The notes: generated by a model from the sequence alone, not told the origin. A DNA stretch of 64,000 bases from Nocardia wallacei (GCF_029868745.1 NZ_JARWOP010000238.1:1-64000); one strand, 5' to 3'; shown: positions 17,495-25,551, numbered from the stretch's first letter. Numbers and translations: made by a program.

Positions 17495-19515
17495 GGCTGC
17501 ATCACCCGCCCGGCGACAGCGCGTTCGATCAGCTCGCTCGTCGACACCCCTTCCAGGTACGGGCCGACGACAACTTGGCCGCCATGACGTTGCACCACGG
17601 CCGTTTCGGGTAGTTCGGTCGCTCCGTAGTCGCCGCCTTTGACCCACACATGCGGACGCAACCTTTCCAACAGCGCAGCCGGGGTGTCCTCGTCGAACAC
17701 CAGCACCGCGTCGACGAAGGAGAATGCTGTCAGCATCGCCGCCCGCTGCGCTTGCGGTACCAGCGGCCGGTTCGGTCCCTTCAAATTGGCCACCGACGCG
17801 TCGCTGTTGAGCAGCACGATCAAGCAGTCGCCCATGGCGCGAGCGGCCTCCAGCAGCTGTCGGTGCCCGTCGTGCAGCACATCGAAACAGCCGCCGGTGG
17901 CCACCACCCGGCCACCGGCTGCGTGCACCCGATCGGCCACAGCGAACCCGTCACCCGCGCCATCCGGTCGCGGGTGGTTGCCCGCCGTAGCGCGTTGCCC
18001 GGCGACGTAGTCGGCCGCCGCTGTGACGGCGCGTTGCACAGCTGTCGACATTGTGCGATTACCGATCAGTTCACCGAGCAGCCTCACGGCGAACCGATCA
18101 CCCGCCCCGCAGGTATCGCCTTGCTCCCGGCGTGGGGCCGGGAATACGTGCGCGGGATCGGTGTCGGCGCCGACCAGGACAGCGCCATCGGCGCCTCGGG
18201 TGACCACCGCGTACTGGCATCGCCATCGTGATCGAAGGCTGCGCGCCCGGCGGACATCGCTGTCGAGGTCGCCGGCCGCTCCGTCCTCGGCGGTGAGCAG
18301 ATCGGCTTCCTCCGCATTCGGGACGATGACGCTCACCCCGTCGGTCGGTGCCGGGCCGTGACGATGGGGATCCCACACCACCGGCACACGCCGCGCCACG
18401 GTGGCCAGCAGTACTCGCAGTCGTGGTTGGGCGGCTACCCCGCGCCCGTAGTCGGCGACGAGTACGCCTTGTGCCTCGACAAGGGCGTGCGCGACCTCTG
18501 GGGGCGGATCGCCCACCGGCACCGCCGGATCGGAGTCGTCGACCATGACCAGGGTCTGTCCGCGTGCCCGCATCCGGATCTTCACCGGGGTCGGCGCCTC
18601 GATGCCCAGATCGATCACCGACACCCCCGCCTCGGTGAGGTCGCTGAGAATCCGCAGGCCGGGCTCGTCGGCGCCGATCGCGGTCACCAGCGTGACCTCG
18701 CAGCCATCGTGGGCGGCAAGGATCGCGGCCAAGCCTGCCCCGCCTGGTCGCCACTGCCGTGACACCGCGCTGAGCACCGGCACTGGCGCTTCCGGCGATA
18801 CCCGCGTGACCTCACCGCACCAGTCACAGTCGGCCAGCACGTCACCGACAATCACCAGGCGCCGAGCGTGCTCAACCGTCGGCGGCGGGACGGACTCGGC
18901 GGTCTCTGCTTCGGTCGGCTGCGACGTCGACGGGGCGGATGCCAAAGCCGCATCGACCGCCGCACACAGTTCGTGCGCGATCAGAAGGTGGCATTCTTGA
19001 ATGGTTGAGGTCGCCGACGAATCGACTGACACCACCTCGTCGCATACTCGCGCCAATACGCTGTCAGCGGGACCGGTCAAGGCGAAGGTGAGCATCCCTA
19101 GCTCGTTCGCCTCTGTGGCGGCAGCGATCACGTTCGTGCTGCACCCGGAAGTGGAAATCGCGATCAACACATCGCCCTCCCGACCGTGTGCACGGACCTG
19201 CCGGGCATACAACTGGTCGAAGCCGTAGTCGTTGCCGATCGCAGTCACCACCGCGGAGTCAGTGGTGAGCGCGAGCGCAGCGAGTGGGTTGCGCTCCGTC
19301 TCGAACCGGCCCACCAACTCAGCAACCAGGTGCTGCGCCTGCGCGGCGCTTCCACCATTTCCGACGGCTAGCACTCGCCCGCCGCGCCGTAGTCGGCTGG
19401 CTACCATCTGGCCCCACGACCGGACCTTGTCCAGATCGGTGCGTTCCAGGGCTTCGGACAACTTCGCGACGCGATCCGCGCCGGATTCGTTCATCTGTCT
19501 CCCCGCCTCGATCAT
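17491..19515 (-). CDS. Trifunctional heptose-phosphate isomerase/kinase/nucleotidyltransferase (GmhA-HldE fusion)
   Basis: One 674-residue chain joins three steps. Residues about 15-195 are a GmhA-type SIS domain (AVGNGGSAAQAQHLVAEL, AISTSGCS) converting sedoheptulose 7-phosphate to glycero-manno-heptose 7-phosphate. Residues about 217-515 are a PfkB/HldE kinase (VIVGDVLADCDW, RPGGAG, and the catalytic GAGD in TCGAGDRFA) adding the C1 phosphate. Residues about 528-674 are an HldE nucleotidyltransferase (GGCFDVLHDGH with HxGH, VWVKGGDY). Bacteria usually encode GmhA separately from HldE, so the fusion is notable. AGGAGA precedes the ATG. This gene opens the tightly overlapping part of the operon, and it fixes the pathway as NDP-heptose formation. 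Confidence 0.92.
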   Translation of the reverse strand: MIEAGRQMNESGADRVAKLSEALERTDLDKVRSWGQMVASRLRRGGRVLAVGNGGSAAQAQHLVAELVGRFETERNPLAALALTTDSAVVTAIGNDYGFDQLYARQVRAHGREGDVLIAISTSGCSTNVIAAATEANELGMLTFALTGPADSVLARVCDEVVSVDSSATSTIQECHLLIAHELCAAVDAALASAPSTSQPTEAETAESVPPPTVEHARRLVIVGDVLADCDWCGEVTRVSPEAPVPVLSAVSRQWRPGGAGLAAILAAHDGCEVTLVTAIGADEPGLRILSDLTEAGVSVIDLGIEAPTPVKIRMRARGQTLVMVDDSDPAVPVGDPPPEVAHALVEAQGVLVADYGRGVAAQPRLRVLLATVARRVPVVWDPHRHGPAPTDGVSVIVPNAEEADLLTAEDGAAGDLDSDVRRARSLRSRWRCQYAVVTRGADGAVLVGADTDPAHVFPAPRREQGDTCGAGDRFAVRLLGELIGNRTMSTAVQRAVTAAADYVAGQRATAGNHPRPDGAGDGFAVADRVHAAGGRVVATGGCFDVLHDGHRQLLEAARAMGDCLIVLLNSDASVANLKGPNRPLVPQAQRAAMLTAFSFVDAVLVFDEDTPAALLERLRPHVWVKGGDYGATELPETAVVQRHGGQVVVGPYLEGVSTSELIERAVAGRVMQP

Positions 19516-19586
19516 GGTTACGGATCTCCTTGTCCATCAGCACATTTGATGCTCATTTGGGTTGGCGTTCGCCGGGGCTCACCTCG

Positions 19587-20417
19587 TCATCGCAGTCGCC
19601 CGACGGCGGCGCGGCAACACAGGTCGTCGGCCTGCGGCGGCTCCCAGCCGAGGTTGCGGGCACGACGCTGGTCGACGTCGTGGGGTGACCACCAACGGTG
19701 TGGCGCAACCAGCCCAGGTTCGACGAGGTCATAGCCGGCCAGCAGTGCCGCGACCTCGTCGCGACTGCGAGAACGGAATTCGATGCCGAATCCGGTGTAG
19801 ATATCGGCCGCGCGGTCGACGGGGCCGGGATCAGCGTCACGTGTGATATGGCTGAGTGCCAGGAACGAGCCGCTCGGCAGCATGGTCGTGACCGCGTCCA
19901 CGACCATGCCCGGGTCGGGCAGGAATTCGGCGACGAACGACAGACACACCGCGATCGGCTCGCTCGGATCCATGGCAGCGGTGATCTCGGTGACGAGGGC
20001 GTCGGTGTCGCTCAGATCGGCGTGGACGAATTCAGTTTGTTCGTCGGCGAGAAATACTCGGCCGTGGGCGGCGACCACCGGGTCGTGATCGACGTAGACC
20101 ATGCGTGCGGTCGGCGCGCAGTTGCGGGCTACCTCGTGCAGGTTCGGCGAGCATGGGTAGCCGCTGCCGAGTTCGACGAACTGCCGTACCAGCTGTTCAC
20201 TTGCCAGGTACCGCACGGCCCGCAGCAGCCACAAACGTGTCGCGCGGGCCGCGACCAGAAAGGCGCGGGAGTGGGTGATCAGCTTGTGACCGGCCTCGAG
20301 GTCCACCAGATAGGCGTCTTTGCCCGCACCCAACAGGACGTCGTGAATGCGTCCGCTGTGTGCCTGAGACGGATCGAGCACGATCGCCTCATTGTCTGCG
20401 CGACGGGGACTAGTCAT
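19587..20417 (-). CDS. DUF574-family SAM-dependent methyltransferase
   Basis: The 276-residue protein shows the actinomycete DUF574 pattern: DPSQAHSGRIHDVLLGAGKD near the N-terminus, FVELGSGYPCSPNLHEVA (SAM site), MVYVDHDPVVAAHGR and LSHITRDADP near the C-terminus. Members are numerous in actinomycetes and most have no known acceptor; some act in natural-product clusters. GGAGAGGCG precedes the ATG, which overlaps the end of the 75-residue gene by eight bases. A 71-base gap separates it from the heptose enzyme gene, the longest break in the operon and a possible site of an internal promoter. Confidence 0.85.
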   Translation of the reverse strand: MTSPRRADNEAIVLDPSQAHSGRIHDVLLGAGKDAYLVDLEAGHKLITHSRAFLVAARATRLWLLRAVRYLASEQLVRQFVELGSGYPCSPNLHEVARNCAPTARMVYVDHDPVVAAHGRVFLADEQTEFVHADLSDTDALVTEITAAMDPSEPIAVCLSFVAEFLPDPGMVVDAVTTMLPSGSFLALSHITRDADPGPVDRAADIYTGFGIEFRSRSRDEVAALLAGYDLVEPGLVAPHRWWSPHDVDQRRARNLGWEPPQADDLCCRAAVGRLR

Positions 20418-20637
20418 CTGAGCTCGCCTCTCCGATTTCACTGGCCGCAGTCCCGAGCTGTTCATCGATTCGGTTGCGGACACCGCAGCTCGGTGAGCAG
20501 TACTGGTGCAGCGTCTGGGCATGCAGGGCCTGGCCGTAGGTCAGTGCGCCGGGGTCGGCGAAGCAGTCGCCGATATTGGATTGGGTGTGTGTCAAGGTGG
20601 CCGGGTTCAGGTGCCCTCGCACCAGGCTGTCGGCCAT
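20410..20637 (-). CDS. Small protein with cysteine-histidine motif, 75 aa
   Basis: This short frame is squeezed between the nucleoside hydrolase (TAATG overlap of stop and start) and the methyltransferase (eight-base overlap), which supports it as a real coupled gene. It contains HLNPATLTHTQ, one cysteine at about residue 25 and a LHQYCSPSCGVRNRID segment, which could bind a metal with nearby histidines. I recognise no family. It may be an accessory or carrier protein for the nucleoside hydrolase-methyltransferase pair, or less likely a peptide precursor. Confidence 0.6.
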   Translation of the reverse strand: MADSLVRGHLNPATLTHTQSNIGDCFADPGALTYGQALHAQTLHQYCSPSCGVRNRIDEQLGTAASEIGEASSDD

Positions 20638-21656
20638 TACCGGGTACCGATCGGCATGGCGTGCCCGGTGGCCACGGGTCGGGTGTTCCCCGGCTTATGC
20701 CCGATCAAGGCGGGGTCGTATCGCATCCCGACCTCGAGAGCATGCTGCACCACCGTGGTGACCCACGCCCGAAACGCCGCATAGTCCGCCGCCACCGACA
20801 TGGACAGGGCCACACCGTCGGGGTTGTCGTACATGCGCGCGTCCGGCGCCACCGTCACGTGATGGGTGGCGAACTCGACGAAGCCCATCCCGGCCGCAGC
20901 GGTCACGGTCAGCGGGTCGGCCGCCATCGACGCGGAACGTTCCCCGGCGAACCATCGGTCGTAGCCCGCAGCGACGAGTTTCGCCCACTTCGGCGCGTTG
21001 GCCGCCGCGAGCAGCTGATACACCTCGCTGTCCGCGTCGATCGCGGTCTCGGGGGTGAAGGTGACATCGGAGGTCACCAAGGCTACGTCCAGATCGGGCG
21101 CGGTCAGCACCGTCCGGGCGCTTGCGGGGTCCATGCGCAGGTTGTGCGAGGCACGATCGGGCCGTCTGTACAGATGGGCGAAGCCGCCGCCCATCTGCAT
21201 GATCGTCAGCCGCCGCGCCAACCCCGGTGCGTCGGCGTAGAGGTGGGCCAGGTTGCTCATCGGTCCCTGACCGATCCACGCCGCACGCCCGGTCTCGCCC
21301 AGCACCGCGCGCACGGCGTCGATTACCGACCCGGTCACCGGCGCCGAGACTGGCGGGAATCCGGCGGGCACCAGACCGTCGCACACCCATCGCGCTTGCG
21401 CGCCCTCGATTTCCGCGCCGGCGACCACCACGACCCCGGTTCGCCCGCACAAGTTCAGCAGGAACCGCGCCAGCCTTGCGCGTTGACCGCCGCCGAATTC
21501 GTCACTGGTCACCACCAGCCGCAGCGGCAGCGCCGCCGCAGCGAGGATGAGCGCCAGCAAATCGTCCGGGTCGTGCCCGACATCAGTGCAGATAATGGCG
21601 GGCATGCGGTCCATCGGCCGCATGCCAGGCCGCATCGGTGCTCGTATCGAGTCCAT
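20637..21656 (-). CDS. Inosine-uridine nucleoside hydrolase family protein
   Basis: The 339-residue protein has the IUNH calcium-binding start in IICTDVGHDPDD, a variant of the DxDxGxDD signature. It continues with LVVTSDEFGGG, GQGPMSNLAHL and MQMGGGF, where other members carry the active-site asparagine and metal contacts, and SHNLRMDP with the late aspartate. The family cleaves N-glycosidic bonds of ribonucleosides, so here it may liberate a base or a ribosyl unit, or act on a nucleoside-like intermediate. The first 14 residues are extra; internal methionines at residues 15 and 18 would reduce the overlap with the upstream small gene and may be the true start. Confidence 0.85.
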   Translation of the reverse strand: MDSIRAPMRPGMRPMDRMPAIICTDVGHDPDDLLALILAAAALPLRLVVTSDEFGGGQRARLARFLLNLCGRTGVVVVAGAEIEGAQARWVCDGLVPAGFPPVSAPVTGSVIDAVRAVLGETGRAAWIGQGPMSNLAHLYADAPGLARRLTIMQMGGGFAHLYRRPDRASHNLRMDPASARTVLTAPDLDVALVTSDVTFTPETAIDADSEVYQLLAAANAPKWAKLVAAGYDRWFAGERSASMAADPLTVTAAAGMGFVEFATHHVTVAPDARMYDNPDGVALSMSVAADYAAFRAWVTTVVQHALEVGMRYDPALIGHKPGNTRPVATGHAMPIGTR

Positions 21657-21864
21657 CAGTGTGGTCGTCCCTTCTGCTGGGTAGGAAAAGCCGCTGGTAC
21701 GGAAGTTGTTTCATCTCGTCGGTCGCCAGATCGTCGACCGTCACACGCGCCAGTCCCTGTCGTGTTGCTTCGGCGGCGAATGCCTCTGCGGCACACCGCT
21801 CTGCTCGGTAGTGCTGTACCGGCACTCCCGGGATGTCGAAGTCAACGACCAGGCGGCGCTCCAT
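21583..21864 (-). CDS. Small hypothetical protein, 93 aa
   Basis: The protein begins MERRLVVDFDIPGVP and contains AERCAAEAFAAEATRQGLARVTVDDLA, an alpha-beta arrangement seen in small substrate-binding or subunit proteins, then LPYQRLFLPSRR. Its last 24 residues overlap the annotated nucleoside hydrolase start and look less structured, so the functional part may be the first 65 residues. It starts six bases after the upstream 67-residue gene ends and therefore belongs to the same operon. Its function is unknown. Confidence 0.55.
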   Translation of the reverse strand: MERRLVVDFDIPGVPVQHYRAERCAAEAFAAEATRQGLARVTVDDLATDEMKQLPYQRLFLPSRRDDHTDGLDTSTDAAWHAADGPHARHYLH

Positions 21865-21870
21865 GGCGGA

Positions 21871-22074
21871 TCAATCGGCCGCAGGGTCGCCGGTCCATAG
21901 CGGTAATTGCTCAGCGACCCGTCGCATCGTCGCCTCGTCGCACGAGAACGACCGCGCTAGCGGGCCGCCGGACTCGTCTCGGGCGACGATGACCGTTGCC
22001 AGCGCCTCGCCCAGCCGCTCGAAATGCGTGGGCAACGTCGCTCCTGGATTACGCTGCGGCAGATCGTCGGTCAT
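21871..22074 (-). CDS. Small hypothetical protein, 67 aa, first gene of the heptose operon
   Basis: The protein (MTDDLPQRNPGATLP...) has a helical stretch followed by strand-like VIVARDESGGPLARSFSCDEATMRRVAEQLPLW. No family is recognised. A longer frame extends upstream, but the region before the ATG is arginine- and proline-rich and overlaps the likely promoter region shared with the divergent aminotransferase. It is the first minus-strand gene of a block that runs without strand change to 7903. Confidence 0.55.
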   Translation of the reverse strand: MTDDLPQRNPGATLPTHFERLGEALATVIVARDESGGPLARSFSCDEATMRRVAEQLPLWTGDPAAD

Positions 22075-22205
22075 CACTGAACCCCTTGCGCATGTATCGA
22101 GCGGCCTGGCCGGGCACCGAACCCGGCCCTGCCCTCGGTGGTTTCCATGAACCTCAGAATCGGTGTGCGGGCGCTTGGCCGGAACTGTCGCTTCACGGCG
22201 TTGCA

Positions 22206-22225
22206 CTGACGTTTCGCTGACGTTG
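22206..22225. promoter_or_regulatory. Direct repeat in divergent intergenic region
   Basis: CTGACGTTT and CTGACGTTG are 11 bases apart start to start, one helical turn. They sit between the heptose operon (start 22074) and the aminotransferase (start 22275), so they are candidate binding sites for a shared regulator. Confidence 0.4.
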
Positions 22226-22274
22226 AGCACCCAGCGCTGCTTCCAGGCAGGCCGGTCGATGACAGACTGGCCCC

Positions 22275-23054
22275 ATGGAACTCAACGGGTCGCCAATCAC
22301 CGAGTCCGATCTCGCTGCATTGGGTTTGGTCGGGTACGGGCACTTCACGTCCATGCGGGTCGAGAACCACGCTGTTCGCGGACTCAGCCAGCACATGGAC
22401 CGACTCATCCGCGACTGCCGCACCGTGTTCGACACCGAGCTCGACCCCGACCGGGTACGCGAACTCATCCGTCACGCGCTGCCGGACACGGCGTCTCCGG
22501 TGGTTGTTCGCGTCACTGTGTTCGACCCGCACCTCGGGCTCGGCAAACCTGGAGCCGACGCCGACCCGCAGATCCTCGTCACCTCGCGGGAGGCTCCCGC
22601 CGTCCCGCAGGCCCCGCTGACTTTGCGGTCGGCCGTCTACACCCGCGACCTGCCCAAAACCAAGCATGTCGGGTTGTTCGGCAGTCTCTACCAGCGTCGC
22701 CTCGCGCAACGCGATGGCGCTGATGACGTCCTGTTCACCCTGGCCGATGGGACCATCACCGAGATCGCGACCTCCAATATCGGTGTGATCTCCGATGGCC
22801 AGCTGATCTGGCCGCAGGCCGAGGTACTTCCCGGCATCACGATGCGCCTGCTCAGCCAGACCCTCGATGAGGACGTCGTCGTCAAACCCATCACGCTGGC
22901 CGAACTGCCGCATGTCGACGGCGCGGTCGCGACCAACGCAGCGGTCGGCGTTCGCGCCATCGCCCGCATCGACAACGTCGACCTGCCCGTCGACCATGAG
23001 ATGATCGCCAGGCTCCGGACAGAGTACGAATCCATTCCCCCGCAACGCATCTGA
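22275..23054 (+). CDS. Class IV PLP aminotransferase / aminodeoxychorismate lyase-like protein
   Basis: The 259-residue protein has the class IV layout: SMRVENHAVRGLSQHMDRL near the N-terminus, the PLP lysine probably in LPKTKHVGLFG (about residue 135), the ADDVLFTLADGTITEIATSNIG block that grips the cofactor, and a short LPGITMRLL segment. Members are branched-chain or D-amino-acid aminotransferases or 4-amino-4-deoxychorismate lyases. The short length and the missing typical substrate loop make the lyase or a specialised aminotransferase more likely than BCAT. It is divergent from the heptose operon and could supply amino groups, but that link is only positional. Confidence 0.8.
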   Translation: MELNGSPITESDLAALGLVGYGHFTSMRVENHAVRGLSQHMDRLIRDCRTVFDTELDPDRVRELIRHALPDTASPVVVRVTVFDPHLGLGKPGADADPQILVTSREAPAVPQAPLTLRSAVYTRDLPKTKHVGLFGSLYQRRLAQRDGADDVLFTLADGTITEIATSNIGVISDGQLIWPQAEVLPGITMRLLSQTLDEDVVVKPITLAELPHVDGAVATNAAVGVRAIARIDNVDLPVDHEMIARLRTEYESIPPQRI

Positions 23055-23120
23055 CCTGCTTTGCGCCACTATTGTGACTAGGCTCGGAACCCACCGCTCG
23101 GGGAAGGGAGCACACAGGCG

Positions 23121-24056
23121 ATGGGCATCGTGGTCCGCAGCTGGACCGGCGCCGAAGCGCGCGCACTGCGAGACGCACGGCGAATGAGTATCACCGAATT
23201 CGCCGCACACATCGGCGTCAATCCTCGGCTGATCTCCCGCTGGGAGGCCGGCGGCAAGAACATCCGCCCCCGCCCGGTCAACCAAGCAGCACTCGACACC
23301 ATCCTGGCGCGGCTGGGCAGCGACGAACTGACCCGGTTCGTCGAAGCGATATCCCCGGCCGTCCTCAGCGACGCCCGCGATACCGACGTACCTGAGCAAC
23401 GCACCGACACCCGCCATCCCGCTGACGGCAAGCTCATGACCTGGATTCCCGAAGGGATCTACCTCGCGGGGCCACAGGACCAACCCGTATGGGTGGCTGG
23501 GTACTGGATCGATGTCTTCCCGACCACCAACGCGGATTACGCGAGATTTGTGGCGGCCCAAGGGTATTCCGCACCCCACCACTGGGGCGGTCCGGCTCCG
23601 GCCCGTGAGATCGCCGATCACCCGGTGGTCTGGGTGAGCCGGGACGACGCCGCCACCTATGCCCGATGGGCCCAGAAGTCCCTGCCGACCAGCCAGCAGT
23701 GGGAGAAAGCTGCTCGAGGTACCCGCGGCAACGTCTGGCCCTGGGGAAACCAACCGACCCCAGCCAAATGCAATATTCGCGGTTCCGGCCCTGGCACGAC
23801 AACCCCTGTCGCGACCTACGCCAGCGGTGTCAGTCCATTCGGTGTATACGACCTCGTCGGCAACACCTGGGAATGGACCGCCACCGAAACCACCAGCGGC
23901 CGGTACGAACTCAAAGGCAGTGCCTTCACCAGCCCCTTCGACCGAGGCGAACCGTCGGCATTCAACGACGCCGCGCATTCGATGCTCGACGACGACACCG
24001 GATTCCGATGTGTCGCAACCGGCCTCGCGAACGAGGCGGACCAAGTCGACCGATAG
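23121..24056 (+). CDS. XRE helix-turn-helix domain fused to formylglycine-generating-enzyme-like sulfatase-modifying domain
   Basis: Residues about 8-70 are an XRE-type helix-turn-helix (ALRDARRMSITEFAAHIGVN..LISRWEAGG). Residues about 105-305 are a C-lectin-fold FGE-sulfatase domain: MTWIPEGIYLAG, VAGYWIDVFPTTNADYARFV, LPTSQQWEKAARG, VWPWGN, GVYDLVGNTWEWTAT and DDDTGFRCV. The two active-site cysteines of true formylglycine-generating enzymes are not visible at the end, where FRCV is the only Cys, so ligand binding or a different oxidation (as in EgtB-like relatives) is likelier. The fusion suggests a ligand-sensing transcription factor. It follows the aminotransferase by 66 bases on the same strand. 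Confidence 0.85.
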   Translation: MGIVVRSWTGAEARALRDARRMSITEFAAHIGVNPRLISRWEAGGKNIRPRPVNQAALDTILARLGSDELTRFVEAISPAVLSDARDTDVPEQRTDTRHPADGKLMTWIPEGIYLAGPQDQPVWVAGYWIDVFPTTNADYARFVAAQGYSAPHHWGGPAPAREIADHPVVWVSRDDAATYARWAQKSLPTSQQWEKAARGTRGNVWPWGNQPTPAKCNIRGSGPGTTTPVATYASGVSPFGVYDLVGNTWEWTATETTSGRYELKGSAFTSPFDRGEPSAFNDAAHSMLDDDTGFRCVATGLANEADQVDR

Positions 24057-24085
24057 CGGATACTCCGTGTGGCCCGCGAGAGATG

Positions 24086-24421
24086 TCATCGGATCTCCCG
24101 CAGGCGATCGGGGCGCGATATCAACCGCGTCCTGCCTTCACCCTGGGGCCAGCACACGCCCCGATCGACCGACCACACCTCAGCTGTGCGCCGGGCGGCG
24201 GGAATCCACGCGCCCAAGTGGGCTTCCGACGGAATCATCACCAAATCGACCGAGTCGGGCAGATTCGCGAGCAGCCGGACCAAGCCTTCGCTGGAGTCGC
24301 GAAACACGATCTCGTCCAGCTGGATGCGGTGCACGCGCGCCAGCGCCCTGATCCCCGCAGCCACCGTTTCGGCCGCCACCCCCGCGATATCGCGACGGAC
24401 GATCCCCAATGCCCGCCTCAT
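24086..24421 (-). CDS. Resolvase-like degenerate protein, 111 aa
   Basis: The 111-residue protein (MRRALGIVRRDIAGV...) contains GIRALARVHRIQLDEIVF, then VRLLANLPDSVDLVMIPSEAHLGAWI, a pattern matching the second half of serine-resolvase N-terminal domains but without the catalytic serine. The upstream gene contains the parallel VAVPSEAHL segment, so the two are related pieces of one family. Its ATG overlaps that gene's stop (ATGA). The role is unknown; actinomycetes hold many such catalytically dead resolvase-like proteins near regulatory genes. Confidence 0.65.
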   Translation of the reverse strand: MRRALGIVRRDIAGVAAETVAAGIRALARVHRIQLDEIVFRDSSEGLVRLLANLPDSVDLVMIPSEAHLGAWIPAARRTAEVWSVDRGVCWPQGEGRTRLISRPDRLREIR

Positions 24422-25236
24422 GATGCTCGCCCCGCCGCCAGCGGTGACTGACCAGGCTCGATCGGCAGCCGGATCCAAGAGATTCGGGCGCCCCCGCGTA
24501 GCGAGCGTCGGCCAGCCGCTGCCGGGCCAAGTACGTCGGGACCGATCGGTTCGAGAGAAAGCATCGGCGACCGAAGAACCTGCACCTCCAACGCCGGGCC
24601 CCGAAGCAACAGCCACACCGTCAGAACGATCGACTCGGTCAGATTCGGCAGCGTGGCTGTGAGATCGGCGAAGATCGGCGGATTGCCGCCGCTGTCTGCG
24701 GGTATGAAGTCGGACAGAGCAGATAGCACGAAGTGTTCGACGTCGTCGACCATGTGCCGCAGCCTGGCTCTCGACAGGGTATTGAGGATGTCCATGCGGG
24801 CCTCCTCCACTACAGTCACCGAACCGGTCCGCAGCAGGAGTCGAGCCAACGTGCGCTCACGCGGCAGGACGACGCTGCGGCGAAATCCGCTCAGCACAAC
24901 CGACCGGTTGCTCAGGTCCAAACACCACACACGCAAGCCGTCGACGGCATCGAGATCGTGGAGGAACTTCGTCCGCTGCTGACTACGGCCCGCAGTCAAA
25001 TGCGCTTCGGACGGAACGGCGACATCGCGGGCACCGGTCGATTCGATGGCCCGCATCAACTGCCACAACGCACCGGTCCCCGCGCCCGTCTCGCAGAAGA
25101 GGGCCGCGATATTGAACCCGTTCAGCCCAGCCAGATCCCGCAGTCGATGTTCGACATCGCTCTGGTGGTCACCGAGCAGTTCCTTGCGCAGGTACCCGTA
25201 CATCAACGACGGTTCTCGGTCCGCGTTCGACAACAC
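24418..25236 (-). CDS. Two-domain protein: degenerate resolvase-like plus possible HATPase-like fold
   Basis: Residues 12-100 open MYGYLRKELL and continue through AGLNGFNIAALFCETG and ARDVAVPSEAHL, resembling a resolvase catalytic domain with the serine lost. The remaining 150 residues (RRSVVLPRERTLARLLLRTG..., LTESIVLTVWLLLRGPALEVQVL) have the order of elements seen in actinomycete anti-sigma HATPase proteins, but the N-box asparagine and DxGxG motif are not recognisable, so this is only a fold-level suggestion. It follows the 102-residue gene by six bases. An alternative first codon is the M at residue 12, which gives the family-like start. Confidence 0.6.
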   Translation of the reverse strand: MLSNADREPSLMYGYLRKELLGDHQSDVEHRLRDLAGLNGFNIAALFCETGAGTGALWQLMRAIESTGARDVAVPSEAHLTAGRSQQRTKFLHDLDAVDGLRVWCLDLSNRSVVLSGFRRSVVLPRERTLARLLLRTGSVTVVEEARMDILNTLSRARLRHMVDDVEHFVLSALSDFIPADSGGNPPIFADLTATLPNLTESIVLTVWLLLRGPALEVQVLRSPMLSLEPIGPDVLGPAAAGRRSLRGGARISWIRLPIEPGQSPLAAGRAS

Positions 25237-25242
25237 CCGCGC

Positions 25243-25551
25243 TCACCTCCGCTCGCCCGGTAGCCAGATCCGCGCACGACGCGGTGGGAGATCAGGAATG
25301 GTGCAGGTGACACCCAGTACAACCGCGAGTTCATGGACGGTCAGCCCCAGCGCGTCAGCACCGAAGCGGATATCTCTCCAGCGGGGATCGCCGGGTGGAG
25401 GCGCAGCCTGTAGTGCCTCACCCGCATGAACAGCCGCATTCGCGGCCAGGGTGTCCACCGTCCTGCCCTGCATCCACGGCAACGTCCACGACTGTTGCCC
25501 GACATACCACGCGGACAGCCGGTCAGTATCGGCTCCAGTTACAAGTTGCAT
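25243..25551 (-). CDS. Small hypothetical protein, first gene of a three-gene operon
   Basis: The 102-residue protein (MQLVTGADTDRLSAWYVGQQSW...) has a helical N-terminal half and a C-terminal stretch, FGADALGLTVHELAVVLGVT, that resembles a short helix-turn-helix, then a basic tail. No family is recognised. It lies six bases before the two-domain gene and starts 177 bases from the divergent regulator, with the 18-bp palindrome between them. It may be part of the regulatory unit controlled by that regulator. Confidence 0.6.
   Translation of the reverse strand: MQLVTGADTDRLSAWYVGQQSWTLPWMQGRTVDTLAANAAVHAGEALQAAPPPGDPRWRDIRFGADALGLTVHELAVVLGVTCTIPDLPPRRARIWLPGERR

Noticed and set aside
19698-21992. 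Very long plus-strand frame of 764 codons antisense to the methyltransferase-nucleoside hydrolase genes
   Set aside because: It is rich in Arg, Gly and His, has no ribosome site and no family features; the minus-strand genes have clear motifs. Such frames arise from high-GC third positions.
22074-24089. 671-codon minus-strand frame opposite the aminotransferase and FGE genes
   Set aside because: No domain, biased composition, and it covers two well supported plus-strand genes.
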